NCBI GenBank assembly: GCA_964036155.1
Contig: OZ038423.1
Location: 76,771,249 to 76,835,248, forward strand
Length of the DNA: 64,000 nucleotides
Source: Diploscapter coronatus
Taxonomy: Eukaryota; Nematoda; Chromadorea; Rhabditida; Rhabditidae
Reading direction: 5' to 3'
A program made the position numbers and the translations under genes. Positions 1 to 11,700 of the stretch are shown piece after piece. The notes beneath the pieces are model-generated. The model saw only the letters and a list, made by a program, of their open reading frames with translations, was not told where the DNA came from and ran no database searches. Each line of letters opens with the position of its first letter. The stretch's first letter is position 1.

Positions 1-1077
1 CGGGAGGCTGGAACACCGATTGAAAGTGAGAAAAAGCTCTTACAAATGTCTTTTGTCTATATCGTACTCAGCATGATATAAAATTGATTAGATGAAAATG
101 CAAGTGGCAGAATTCATCGTCAAGCAAAGAAGACAAGAGAAAGTGCGATTTCTTCCTTCTGATTATTCTCAATGTGCTCACTCTTCCAGCCATTTTCCTC
201 TCGTAGTCTCCGTTTGTGTACAAGTAGCCAGGATGCTCAGTGCGGAGATGGTAGTTCCTGATGGCTCGATTGTCGAAGGGAGGCAGGTCGCAGTCGAATA
301 CGGGGCAGGGGAAGACTCCGTTAGCATCGTCACTGAAAATCGCGCAAATTGGAGAAGTTCGGACAGAATAAGGTCCAAATATGGAAACTGATTGTTTAGC
401 AAGGATAGGGTAGATGGAAACTGCATGAAAACGAGTATGTAAACTTCAATACTTCGAGAAGGTGTGTACTTTAAAAGAATATTTTCATAAACTCACTCGC
501 AAGGCAGTACTCCCCGTCCCGCAATCCTGCTGGATCTGCTGCCCAAGTCCTGCTCTGTGGCAGTCTGCTTGGGAGTTCCACCGTCTTGCTCTGCCACGAT
601 CACTCTTGCCATGCGACGCTTCTCCGTACGACCATCACTTTCCGGGGACAGAAGTTCATCTGCAAAGAGTTTTCGGATAAATTTTGACAAAGACAATGAA
701 AGATAAAAAGAATGAGAGCGAGCGTCAAGGCCACAAAAATCATCAGCCTGATCGGGAACACCGAATCATGAAAGTTGGAAATTTCGCATTTCCCTCCATA
801 ACAAGTTGATAATTAGCATAATTTCAGCCCAGTTATGCAAATCATCAACTTGTTTATGCATATCGCATTGCATCTGAATAATTGGTCATGTATTTTATTT
901 ACGAGTTCGCCTCTGATTTTGTCGTTCATTCGGATTCCTACCGTTAGCCGTCACTTGGCCGTCCTCTTCCTGTTCCACCTCGAGTTCATTGTCCTGCTGC
1001 TGTCCACCTCCTCCTTCCACTTCCACCCCGAGTTTGTCCCGCTCGTCTCCGCTTTGCATCCGGCGACGGCTCGACAT
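1..1077 (-). CDS. C2H2 zinc-finger protein, 3' end outside window
   Basis: Four exons join in phase: 1077-903, 659-497, 332-182, and one beginning at 7 that runs off the left edge. Introns have GT donors (gtaaat, gtgagt, gtgagc) and cag acceptors. The start ATG at 1077 opens a hydrophilic, low-complexity N-terminus rich in Gly, Gln, Glu and Arg (MSSRRRMQSGDERDKL). The third exon encodes CPVFDCDLPPFDNRAIRNYH followed by LRTEH, that is Cys-x4-Cys-x13-His-x4-His, a C2H2-type finger with slightly wide spacing. This suggests a nucleic-acid-binding nuclear protein, but the specific family was not recognised and more fingers may lie beyond the edge. It is divergent from the MRPL40 gene with about 420 bp between start codons. 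The exon structure is well supported; the function is inferred from one finger only. Confidence 0.6.
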
Positions 1078-1493
1078 TTTCCCGCTATTTCCGACTAACA
1101 AATTCAAGGCCAATTTGCACGAGTCCACTGAAATTTTGAAAATCATAAAATTCTTCCAAACTCCAAGCAAAGCAATTGGCCGCCTAATTAACGATAATTA
1201 AGACCAATTAAAACGAGAAAAATTTGAATAAAGCGATTTCGTCGAAAACACGCTGTAAGCATCATGTATCGATTGAGTGTGCAGAGACGCAGAATTGCAC
1301 ACTATTTTCGTCCAGTGGTTGTGATCAAAAGAATCGATTTTTCTGCCGATTTTCGGCATTTTCTTATCCGAATTTTTCCGCGAAAAATTCGACATCCACC
1401 TCTCCTCTCATAAACTCGGCCTTTCACAAAATTCAAAGAAAAGTCGCCGCATTTCCGTCCGAATTTTTTCTTCGAAGAAAGACATTTTTCAAG

Positions 1494-2405
1494 ATGCTCT
1501 GTTCTCTGGCAGCCTCGTCATCCCGGCTGTGCGTGAATTCGCTGGTTTCGACTTCATTTCTGCGTCCCTTCCACACAACTCCACTCGCACAGGGCGTCTT
1601 CATGAAGAAACAGAAGAAAATCGATCCAGAAGTACGTCAATTTTTAAACAGGCTGAAAGCGAAAGAGATGGGCCACACAATTCTAGGTGGCGAAAGCGCG
1701 TGAGCATCGAAAACGAAAGAAGTTGGAGAGGGAGATTCGTGAGATGCTGAAACATAGCAAGAAGTCGAAGCCGATCGACGAAATGACCATCGATGTCATT
1801 TCCGCTAAGAATATCAAGTGGGTTTTTTCATTTTAATTTGAAAAAAATACCGACATAGATAGAAAAGTTTGTCTCGTTCAAAAATAAATACAAATTTCCA
1901 GTGAGCGTCGCCGTCCTCCAACCGTTCTAACATCCGAACAACTCGACGAACGAGCCGTTATTTTCAAGGTTGAAATTTCCAGAGTTTTCAAAATTATATT
2001 TTCTTCCAGAACTATACCCGCTCTCGTGCTCATCTAATGATCGCTGACGATGAGTGGATTCGGACCGCCTTCTATCAGCAGAAAAATGCACTCAACGAAT
2101 TGAAGAAACTCGATCTGAAACTCTACGAAGAGGTAAGAATTATTGTGATTTTAGAGTGTCCACTTCTTCTAGATTTTCTAAATCATTATTTTTCTTTCAA
2201 ACTTTTTTCCCTAAAAATTTGACAGGTAGGTTGGCATCACTTGCAAAAAATCGCTTGAAAAATGGAAATTTCTAAATTTCAGGCAGTGAAGCCTTCCAGA
2301 GTCCAGCTTCCGTTGGTGATTCACGGCCCGACCCTGACCCCGCCTGCTGAGAATTACGACGCCCCCGATGGAGAATACATCGACACCACAAGAACTTGGG
2401 TCTAA
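1494..2405 (+). CDS. MRPL40: Mitochondrial large ribosomal subunit protein mL40
   Basis: Five exons (1494-1631, 1687-1817, 1902-1968, 2010-2132, 2283-2405) give a 193-residue protein. The N-terminus (MLCSLAASSSRLCVNSLVS) is Arg/Ser-rich without acids, typical of a mitochondrial presequence. It is followed by a basic helix (AKAREHRKRKKLEREIREML) and a conserved block, LTSEQLDERAVIFKNYTRSR, matching the TFEETERRALLLKKWSLYK region of animal MRPL40. The C-terminus (HGPTLTPPAENYDAPDGEY) matches the family's [20 protein letters not shown]. The protein is a structural part of the mitoribosome large subunit. The first intron starts at gtacgt, and read-through past it hits a stop, so splicing is required. 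An acceptor-like tttttcaag directly precedes the ATG, suggesting a trans-spliced start. A poly(A) signal lies at 2467. Confidence 0.93.
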
Positions 2406-3126
2406 ATCTACGAATATTCTTTAATTTTAGGCGATTAGTGTCAATTTTTGTTATTTGTTTTAAGAAAATAAAAATTTATCTTTCTACAAAAGGCAAATGA
2501 ATATTGCTGACAACATCGGAGATAAAATGATAGAAAAAGATAAATATCTGAGAATAAATCATCGATGTGATAAGTGGGCGATAGCACGAACTGGTGAGAT
2601 AAAATTTGAAAGAACGTAAACTTGCTGCAAAATCCTCCTTGTGTGTTGGAAGATAGCACTGAAAACGATTTGGAATACGTTTTGCAATAAGCTTGCGCAA
2701 ACAACCGATTTGGAGCAAGATAGGCAAGTTGACCAATTATGAAACAAAGTGGATCATCGAGATGTTAACCATTTACAGCAGAACAGAAGAATAAACTATA
2801 TAAAACCTTACAAAATTGCCGCAATTTCAAAATTTATTCAGAAAAAATAACTTTGCAGCATTTTCATAGCAAATTAATTTCGAAATAAGATCACGTTTTT
2901 TCTTCGATAGAAAATTAGCACATCGTTTTAAGTATTTTACACAGAATCTCCGTCACAGAGTTTGGAATTGAATAGATGAGTTGGAACAAAATTCGATCAC
3001 TTTCTGATAAAATTTCAGATTTTCAATAATAAATGAGATAAATCCCATCCGTCTAATAAAATGATAAGTAGAGCATCACTTGTGGTCCTTTGGACTAGCT
3101 AATCTATTTTCACGAAAAATACGACC
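2406..3126. other. Convergent intergenic gap, MRPL40 / TBC1D10
   Basis: This AT-rich 0.7 kb separates the 3' ends of two convergent genes and should hold both 3' UTRs. Short open frames in it lack splice sites and protein-like composition, so no gene is called. Confidence 0.6.
2467..2472 (+). terminator. Poly(A) signal AATAAA of MRPL40
   Basis: A canonical AATAAA lies 62 bp after the MRPL40 stop codon, in the convergent gap with the TBC1D10 gene. Confidence 0.6.
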
Positions 3127-5389
3127 TTATTTCTGCGCGAATCGCATCTGCCGGACTTTCATCGCTCGGAAATGCAGCTTTTCCATCTCGGCGTCGTTCA
3201 GCGACATTTCACTGACCTGGAAAGATGGCTGAATGAAACTCAACAAAAATTGCGTCCTTACGATTAGCATAGAATTCAGTTCAAAGGAGAACTAACGATA
3301 ATAAAAGCAGAATAAAACTGAACTTTTCAACTAACTTTTCCACCATCAGTCGGACTTCTACTTGAAAAATTGAAAACTAACCTTTTCAACGATAAACTCC
3401 TCAGTCATAATATTCGGTGGCAGATTCCTGAGCCTCGTGACAATCGAATGCAAATCCGGATATCGCTTGCACTGGTCGCTCGTCCCGAAACCGTACTTCA
3501 ACAGAACAATCGCTACTTTGAACAGAATTTTTACACCTGAAAACGAGGTTGGCAAACTTCAAAATGGAAAAGAATAAAAGTCCTACCTTCACAAAGAAAC
3601 ATGTCCCAGACCCTCAATACGGTAGGCCACGGCAAAGTTCGGCAATAGATACACATGAACCATTCTACCATGTAGAGAACCGGGTCGACGTTATTCTTCT
3701 TCTGGACACAAAGAACCAATTTCTAACTTCAATAGATAGCTTACGAAATGCTTGTATGTGGTCCGACTTTTGTCCTTGAGAAGTTGATTGAGGATGTCGC
3801 CGTCGATTTGCAGATTTTCTAGCCCAGGTGAGTAATATCCAGGGAGGTATTTGTGGCAGATTTGAACGAAGCAGTAGAATGCGTCCCTAAAATAATGTTT
3901 ATCTTTAGAAAGAAATCTCTTTCAGATGAAACTTTGCTCATCGTCTCCAAAGTTTTCGAAAAGAAAACTCATTTTACAGAAATCTTATTGAATAAAGACC
4001 AACCTCAAAGGCATGTGCATGAGAAGCACGGAAGCGACAGGCGCTTGTCCCTGACAATAGCCCTCTTCTGGATGCAGGACCGTCCACGCCTTGAGCAAAT
4101 TGAACAAGTCCTCTTTTCTGAAGAAGAAACTCTTCATCTTTTCTACTGAAGAAATGAAAGAAGCCCACCCGCTCTCCCCGTATTTCCCAGTTCTAGCGAA
4201 CATTTCGTGGTCCGGGAATTGTCGATTCAAATCTTTCTGAATCTCCTCCACGAATTTGTCCTCGCCTGGTTGCTTCATGCAGTGCTAAAATTGAAATCTT
4301 AAAAATCCTGACAGAAATAATCATCGAAATGTATTATTTCGTGTTATCCCGTTTGCTGAAACGTATTTGATTCACAAAAATTAACGAAGGAAAAAACTGC
4401 TGTATACAAAAAACCTACGTCAAAAACAAATCGGTTTTGCGAAATCTCCATTTGATACGTCGCTCCACAGAGGTACTTCCAAGCTCTGCCTCGCAAAGAA
4501 GGAGGAATTCCTTTCCGACATCGATTTCGGACTGTGTCGAATCTAAAAATAGAAAATTTATAAGCAAAAGAATTTCATCGACAAAACTCACTTTTCATCC
4601 ATATAATATCGCCAATTTTCGAGCATCGCAATCCATTTTTTCTCTCTACTTCGCAATTTATCGACATCGATTGGAGTGGGTCTAAAAGAGTTCACATACG
4701 AGTTTTCTTCTTTCGAATAAAATTTGTCTGCGCAAATGTTCGAAGAAAAGCATACACGAGTTTCGCATTTCCGTTGAGAAAGAACCCGAATTTGTCAGTG
4801 GGCAGAGGCGGCTCCCCTCCATTCTCTTCTTCAAGCGGGTCCTCCATCAAGGTGCTGCAGTCGCTCGGTCGCAACGAGTCTGATCGACTGCCGTGACGAG
4901 AGTTTGTCTGAAAAACTTTTTTCGTAAATCTACTTCGAAAAATAATGAAGACGAAATTTGAGTTCAAGATGAAAAGGTTTGAACGGAAACCGGAAATCGA
5001 TTTCCGTAATTTTCTCGAGCATAAAAAGCTCAAAGTTGTCTATTTTCTGGGAGAATAAATCTCTAAAAACTCACTTCCCCAGGTCGTTCAGGTCGTTGCC
5101 GCTCGAAAGGAACCGGATCGACCTCTCCATCCAGCACACAGTCGATTCCACTCGTGCTCATGTCATGCTCGTTCGAAATCGGGCGGGGCAGGGGAGTTGC
5201 CGTGTCCTTGAAAGTTTAGTATCATCAACAACGTTTTCTACCTTTAAATTATATGAGAAATGCTAGGAAGAAAAGTACCTCGACTTCCGAAGACGAGGCA
5301 GCCATGGTTTCGGGCGGGCAACTGACCGTCATCCGGTCGAGTTCTGTCGAAAGCAGAGAAGAGGATGTCGATTCCTGCATGTTATCCAT
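3127..5389 (-). CDS. TBC1D10: TBC1D10-type Rab GTPase-activating protein
   Basis: Eleven exons in continuous phase (5389-5279, 5206-5075, 4907-4756, 4681-4592, 4542-4419, 4284-4169, 4117-4004, 3886-3745, 3722-3587, 3536-3382, 3216-3127) encode 453 residues. The family block before the TBC domain is [14 protein letters not shown], like TDKFGF in EPI64/TBC1D10. The TBC domain shows [19 protein letters not shown], the arginine-finger motif [10 protein letters not shown], and the glutamine-finger [13 protein letters not shown]. Downstream are [20 protein letters not shown] and [11 protein letters not shown] proteins supply Arg and Gln to speed GTP hydrolysis by Rab GTPases, so a role in membrane traffic is inferred (nematode orthologue tbc-10). 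The N-terminal 100 residues are Ser/Pro-rich and probably disordered. The protein ends shortly after the domain, without the longer proline-rich PDZ-binding tail of some vertebrate members. It is divergent from RPS15A. Confidence 0.92.
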
Positions 5390-6554
5390 CTTCTACAAGG
5401 CAGGCTGATCTTGCTAGCCCTGGGGACTGCAAGGTTATTCAAAATGAAAACTGATCATAAAAGTCGAAACTAAAGAACTTTGCGATAAACAATCACAATG
5501 ATAGTAACTAATCAATTTGCTATCATTATCAGCAGATTAAAATAAACAAATACCAAAAATCGAGTCAAATAATCAAAATCAATGAAATTCCCAGTTCCTG
5601 ATAACTTTTATGACAAAGGATAGGAAAGGTCTCTTGAAACAGGCGTTTTGAGCTAATTTCCTCTGAAACGAGCGATAAATTCAGGCAATTTCCGCTATGA
5701 AACATTTTTTCCGAGGGAAAAACTACCGACTCAAAAAGAAACGTGTGTAAAATGTTAATCTTGCCGTCGAGAAGTTTGACAGGAAAGTGCAATAAACAGA
5801 GCGACAGAGTGGGAGATGGAAATGGGAGCAAAGAGGAAAGGCAAAAGTTGAGAGTAAAGTGAGAGAGTGAGGGATGGAAGGAGGGCGCAGAGAAGGGAAG
5901 GATTCGCGCACGAGAGATTTGGCATAGCTGGGAGGGAATCTGGTGAATCTGCTAGACTTGAGACTTGCTAGATGAGATGCTTTACAACACATAACAACCA
6001 CACAATCACAATCACCAAATCGCAACAGAGTAAATAATTTGGAAGCAAGCCAAAAGCGTTGACGAAGGAAAAAATTGCAAGGGAAATTTTCGAAGGGGTT
6101 TTTTAAACACCGAAAACAACTAATTTTATCGAAGATTAAAAAATCCATGCTCAAATATATCATTCTTCTTTTTAGAAAAGTTTTATTCAGCTTTCAAGAA
6201 GAAAAATACGAAAAAATAGCGAAAATGAATAATTCCCGAGTGAAAATTGACTTATTAGATTCAAACAGACCTTGGAAGTTTTTATATTTCGGGTGAATCA
6301 CCTATTTCGACGGATTACTAATGAAAAACTGCTGAAACCGTTATCAGATCGAAAAGCGACAATTTCTCTGCTCGGCCAGTTTCCACGATGCACGGCGTTT
6401 AGCGCGAGATAGTGGCGCAGAGAAGCAGACGCAATTTTAGCCAACGAAGTGTACTCTGATTTATTTTAGGCTAGTCGTTATTTCGCTCCTCGCATTTTCG
6501 CAAATTCTCTCGAGTTTCGTTGATTTTTGCTGTTTTCAGGTTAGAACTGGGAAA
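5390..6554. promoter_or_regulatory. Shared upstream region of TBC1D10 (-) and RPS15A (+)
   Basis: This 1.16-kb gap lies between two divergent genes and must hold both promoters. The part near RPS15A carries a TATTTTAG-type motif around 6461 and a T-rich run ending in gttttcag at 6533-6540. Frames such as the minus-strand run at 5723-6163 have simple-sequence composition (GAGA/GGAA-rich DNA) and are rejected as coding. Confidence 0.5.
6533..6540 (+). promoter_or_regulatory. Probable trans-splice or 5' UTR splice acceptor of RPS15A
   Basis: The sequence gttttcag lies 14 bases before the RPS15A start codon, after a T-rich tract. In a nematode this is the expected form of a spliced-leader addition site; a short 5' UTR intron would look the same. 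Confidence 0.5.
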
Positions 6555-7708
6555 ATGGTGCGCATGAATGTGCTGTCGGACGCGCTCAACGCCATCAACA
6601 ACGCAGAGAAGCGTGGCAAGCGACAGGTCCTCATCAGACCCGCATCCAAGGTACCTGAATCTAAATTTTTCAATTCAAAAGGATATTCTTCTATTTGTTA
6701 TCTTCAAAACTTGATTGAACTCCCATGCTTCATTTGGCAATGTTTAGAATGATGTGCCATAAATGGAGCCTCGGTCAAAATTATGAATAGACCAAGGCTC
6801 TCCTAAATTCTAGTTGACTGATGAAATGTTGAGATTTTGAAAAGTCGACTAGTTTGAAGGAGACACCCTTGGTTTCCCAAAAACGTGCAAACTGGGACCA
6901 AGCGGTGTCGAGGAAGCCAGAAATGGTATGGAAAATACGAATCAAAGTGAACTTCGAGTAGAAATGTCTGAGAATGCAACTTTTCTATTCTTCCGGAGAA
7001 AATGCAGCGACCCTGTGTAAAAATGATTGAATGCAACAATGTAATTTGTTGAGGTGATCATCCGCTTCCTGACGGTGATGATGAAGCACGGCTACATCGG
7101 CGAGTTCGAGATCGTGGACGACCATCGCGCGGGCAAGATCGTCATCAACCTCACTGGCAGACTCAACAAGTGCCAGGTCGTGTCCCCGAGGTTCAACATT
7201 CAGCTCAAGGTAGGCAATTCCATCAAATTAAAACATGTGAACAACACGAATTCCTTAGTTTTGAATTGTGTAAAATCATCACGACCTTCTGTAAGTAAAG
7301 GATACAAGTGTTTTTATCTTGGGAAGCGACTAAATGAACTCGTTAGATAATTTCATATCATTAATCGCTTTCAAAATGTCCAGTTTACTCGAGATTTTGG
7401 CAGCTACCATTTGACAGTGATTATGAAGTGCAATAACGAAGTTGTCTGCTAAATGATAGCACATTTCATTTTTTTTAAAGGCGCTTCGTCATCTGACCAA
7501 ATTAATTCTTTTAACGGAAAACTCTGAAATATTTATCTTTTACAAAAGAAAAAAAAACCACTTTTAGGATCTGGAGAAGTACACCTCGACTCTACTGCCG
7601 TCTCGTCAGTTCGGCTACCTGATTCTGACGACCTCGGCCGGCATCATGGACCACGAGGAGGCTCGTCGCAAGCACATGGGCGGCAAAATCCTTGGATTCT
7701 TCTTCTAA
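6555..7708 (+). CDS. RPS15A: 40S ribosomal protein S15a (uS8)
   Basis: Three exons (6555-6650, 7054-7209, 7568-7708) encode 130 residues, the exact length of animal S15a. The sequence is almost invariant against the family: [20 protein letters not shown] at the start, the [20 protein letters not shown] core, and [19 protein letters not shown] at the end. It is a small-subunit ribosomal protein of the central rRNA domain, acting in cytoplasmic translation (C. elegans name rps-22). Codon choice is strongly biased to C-ending codons, as expected for a highly expressed gene. Both introns are long for this window (403 and 358 bp), and the first contains stable hairpins reported separately. A poly(A) signal lies at 7763. 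Confidence 0.98.
6766..6909 (+). other. Three strong hairpins in RPS15A intron 1
   Basis: Within intron 1 of a ribosomal protein gene, three consecutive inverted repeats are visible: agcctcggtc/gaccaaggct (about 6768-6799, one mismatch), ctagttgac/gtcgactag (about 6810-6852, one G-T pair), and a 16-bp stem gacacc-cttggt-ccca paired with tggg-accaag-ggtgtc (6862-6909). Ribosomal protein introns often host snoRNAs, so this may be a structured RNA. No clean pair of H and ACA boxes, or C and D boxes, could be placed, so the class is left open. Confidence 0.35.
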
Positions 7709-7762
7709 GCCCCTGCCCAATTTGTTAAAGCAACTTTTTGTTATCAGTTTTACACAAAAAAC

Positions 7763-7768
7763 AATAAA
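7763..7768 (+). terminator. Poly(A) signal AATAAA of RPS15A
   Basis: AATAAA lies 54 bp past the RPS15A stop codon. The following ~1 kb to the CYLD stop (8748) is AT-rich convergent intergenic DNA in which no gene was seen. Confidence 0.65.
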
Positions 7769-8747
7769 TTGTTTTCTTTATTTCAAGTCGATTGAATTCA
7801 TTAAAAAAGTTCGATGAAAATATATGCTGTAAATAATTAGATTAGATCTCTGTCGGAGAAATTATCTTATGCTTCGAAAAACTAGATTTTTCCTGAAGTC
7901 CTTTTCCGAAGCATTTGATAAATTTTAGAATCCTAGCATTTCTGAATATTTTCAAACAATGAGAAATTAGCCCGTTCATAAGTTTTCTGCAAAAAAATTT
8001 TGATAATTTTTCTACAAGTGGTTTTTAAAAGATCGTAAAGCGAAGACTAGAAACAATTAGAAGAGAAATCATTGATTTTTTCAGAAGCCAATTTCTGGAA
8101 AAAATAATGGTGTTGATAATATCGTGTTTTGTGCACCGGAAATTACAATTCGACGAAAAATTCTATTTCAGAACCACTGCGTTATTCAACCAAATGAAAT
8201 AAGAATTTGAGAACATTTTATACAGAACATTTTTACTTTGATAAATAGGAAACGAAATAAAGAGAATTAGTGTCACAGGGCAACAAACATCACTAGTTCG
8301 CAAGATTATGACGAAAAGCTTAATTATGTCATTTTACCGAAAGTTACGATAATCTCACTAGTTTTCTTTAAATTTCGATAAAATGCTTCAAATCTTACAA
8401 TAAAACAGGAATAAATTGATTTGTGAAATGGAGAAAAGAACGATAGCATAACGATGATGTACCGTATCTGCATAAATTCCAAGACTCCTACGGTACTTTC
8501 TGATCCCGTCAAACCCGATCGGCTACTGTATGTTTGACTATTGAATATTGTTAGAGACGGGGAGGATTTTGCATTTGAATTTTCAGAATCATATAATTTG
8601 GAAAATAATTAAATTGTTCCTGAAAAAGTGATGTTAAAAATCAGCGTTTTCAGATTATTGAATTCCAGGAAAGTTTTAATCAACTACCATAGTCCATCGA
8701 AAATTTACAGTATTCCATTTTCATGTCCTTGTCAGAGAATTGTCGAA

Positions 8748-11700
8748 TTATAAGCTGTTCTTCTTGAAGACGCTTAAGAGGCTGTTGGACGAGGACGAAG
8801 AGGCCATCGACTTCGGACTGTATGGCTCTTCCTCGTAGAAACAGAAGTACGAATCCGAGAGCATTCTGAAAACGGTTTTTCTTCAGATTAATTTTAGAGG
8901 CTATTTTCTGATTGAAAATTGAAGATTCCTTTTCCATTCTCAGAATTGTAAATGAATCACTTTGTAGAGATGCTGCCAACGTAAAACATCTATAATGAAC
9001 TGGAAGGGAGTTTTTTTTGCAATGTATTGCCAGCATCTTTCTTTTTCAAGTAAATAAAAACTGTTTCAGTAATAAAAATAAAATGAAAGTTTCAGTTTTT
9101 AGAAGAAATATGGTGATTACCTGCAAACGAGAGGATCAGCCTCAGTGCTGCCCCTGCCGAATATCTGCTTGACCTGCTGTTCGTCCGCGTTCCTCAGTCG
9201 TTTCCACGCATCGTTCGACAGCCAGTACGAGATGCCTTCGCACTGTTTCACCTGGAAATATGATTAATTTAAACAATCAACTGAAAACTCGTCAAAATTT
9301 GTCTGTGAATACGTTTGTGTCAAGAATAGAGGAAGGAGAAATAACGATTTGGACAAGAAATGCACAGCCTCAATTTCTCTCCTAATTTTTTGTAAGTTTA
9401 ACTAAAGTGGACATTTAGAAAACTCACGATAGGCACATTGTATCCATTGGAGTAACCTTCTCTGTCGGCCATCGAGTCGAAGAACACCCACTCGCCAGAC
9501 AGAGTGCGCACGAATGAAACGTAGTGGGAAGTCTCGATGCACAGCACTGCCGTCAGGCTCTGAGAACATAGGAGTTTATCATATTCATAAAAATTATAAA
9601 AGATTCCATTTTCAACAGTAAAAAGGAAGGCATTTTAGCCAAAACGGGAAATGGTATTCGAAAAAGTGAGTGAAGTTCATGAAAACTCTTTTCAATTGCC
9701 ATTGTTTCTGCAAAATGTCAAAAATGCCTTACCATTCTGTAATTGTGCGGTTTCTTGGAACTAGATTTGTAGGGATGAGGCAGGTGGTCGGCGAACTCCT
9801 TGTGCTCGATATGCTTGTGGAAACAGCTCTTGCAGTACGAGACCTGAAAAATCACGAATTTGTCAGAAGATAAAGAAAATGAATCTTTACCTCAGACAAG
9901 AAGACTCGATTGCAGAGATAGCATTCGGGACAGTGGACCACGGCCGGACTGTCGCAGAAGCCGCATTTCACGGTCGCTAGAAATTAAAACACGTATAAAA
10001 ATAGACTCAAGTCCATTTTCCCATGAATTTAAAATAACATAATTTTGAAAATCTTATTCTTCATTCGAATGAGCAATGGGTATCCAATTATTTTTTATTT
10101 TCGAAAAGTACTCAATAAAAATCCTCCATAACGAAGAAAATAGAACTATTACATTTTTCTTAAGAGAAAAAGTGCCTACCCCTATCGACAAGCGGCGTAA
10201 TGTTGATCGATTCGAGCGGCAGGATTTTATCGAACAGCTTCTGCTGGCCATAGCGAGGCAGCTAAAAGGAATAAAATTTCAATAAAAAAGGGAAATGAAA
10301 AGTGAACCTGAATGATGAGTGTCTTGGGCGGTTCAGCGAATCGGACATTGGACGCGACCATGTGTCTCTCGAGCAGATGCTGTGTGGTGACTATGCCCTG
10401 ACTCCACTCTTCTACGATGATCGGGCAGATATGCATTGAGTCGATCTTGTTGTCTTTGCTGCAACGTTTTTTCTCTTTATTCCTTTGATTTTTTTTTCGA
10501 AAATAATGTGTTCTCTTACAAGAAACGAATCTTCTTGAAAAGTTAAGAAAGAAAGTTTTTTTTAAATCGATTATTTTTAACAAAAAAGTGACTAAAACTA
10601 ACATGAATCGTACGGCAGGAGGCGCTTTGAAGATCTTTCCGAATACTTCGTTGATAATCTCTTCAGGATCCTTCTCCTCTGTGGTGAGTCCCTTCATGTT
10701 CGGTAGAATCGACTGCAGCAGCTCGCGGACCTTCATCACGTGGTCTGCGCGCACATAGTGTGATCTTAAAATTTACCTTATCCTTCCAAAATCAAAAATT
10801 TAATATTTTCTAAGTAAAAGATGATCATTTCCCCCGAAGATATCATCATATCTGGCGGATACAGCATTTATGCATTTCGAAGATTGGAAACAGTGTACCA
10901 GAAGGTGACAGAAAGTGGGAACGAACTTTCCCGTCTAGTCCTGATCATTATCAATCCTACCAAAAAGAATGACATACTTTCTGAGCGGATAGACAATTTC
11001 CGTGGCCAAAATTCGCTGCAATTCTTTGAGTTGTGGCACATCGTCAGATCGCGGAATCCTATCGAGCAAGTGGTCGTAGACTGTCGTCTGCGAGAACATC
11101 GCGAACAGCATCGAGTCCAGGTAACAGCTGTTGCGGTGGCCCTCAAAGTTGACACCATTTCTCCAAATTTTCGAAGTTTTTTGCAATAACGATCAAACAA
11201 GCATCTATTTTGTTGGATTGTTGAAATGTTAAAAATGTGCTACTTTCAATAATTAAAAAATACCTGTATTCCTCTCATTCTGCCGATGAGATCCTCCTTG
11301 TTCCTGGTGGGGTAGACCTTCGTCAACTGCACATCGCTGTCCAAGTTCCCGAAGTCAGCTCGCTCGGGCTCTGAAATTTGAATAAATGACTTGTTTCTAA
11401 AATATATAGTAGTCAAAAGCTGAAAAAATCGGAATGACTATTCTCGTTAATCAGTTTTAAGATATTTGAAAACCGTAACGGAAATCGATCAAAAATCAAT
11501 GAGGAAATAATTTTCGAATATCTTTGAAAATCAGATTATTGTACTTTCTCGAAATGGTGCCACAGAAAAGAATCGCAAAAACGGATTGAACAAAGACCGT
11601 AATTTACCTATCATAAAAGTAAAATCTATTTAAATTGCTGTCCTTATTCATTCCGTTTACGGTTCTTTTCCGAATTGCTTCTCGAAAGAATGGGAATTGG

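Noticed and set aside
5723..6163. 146-codon minus-strand frame between TBC1D10 and RPS15A
   Set aside because: It is the complement of GAGA/GGAA-type simple sequence in a promoter region, with no start or splice context.
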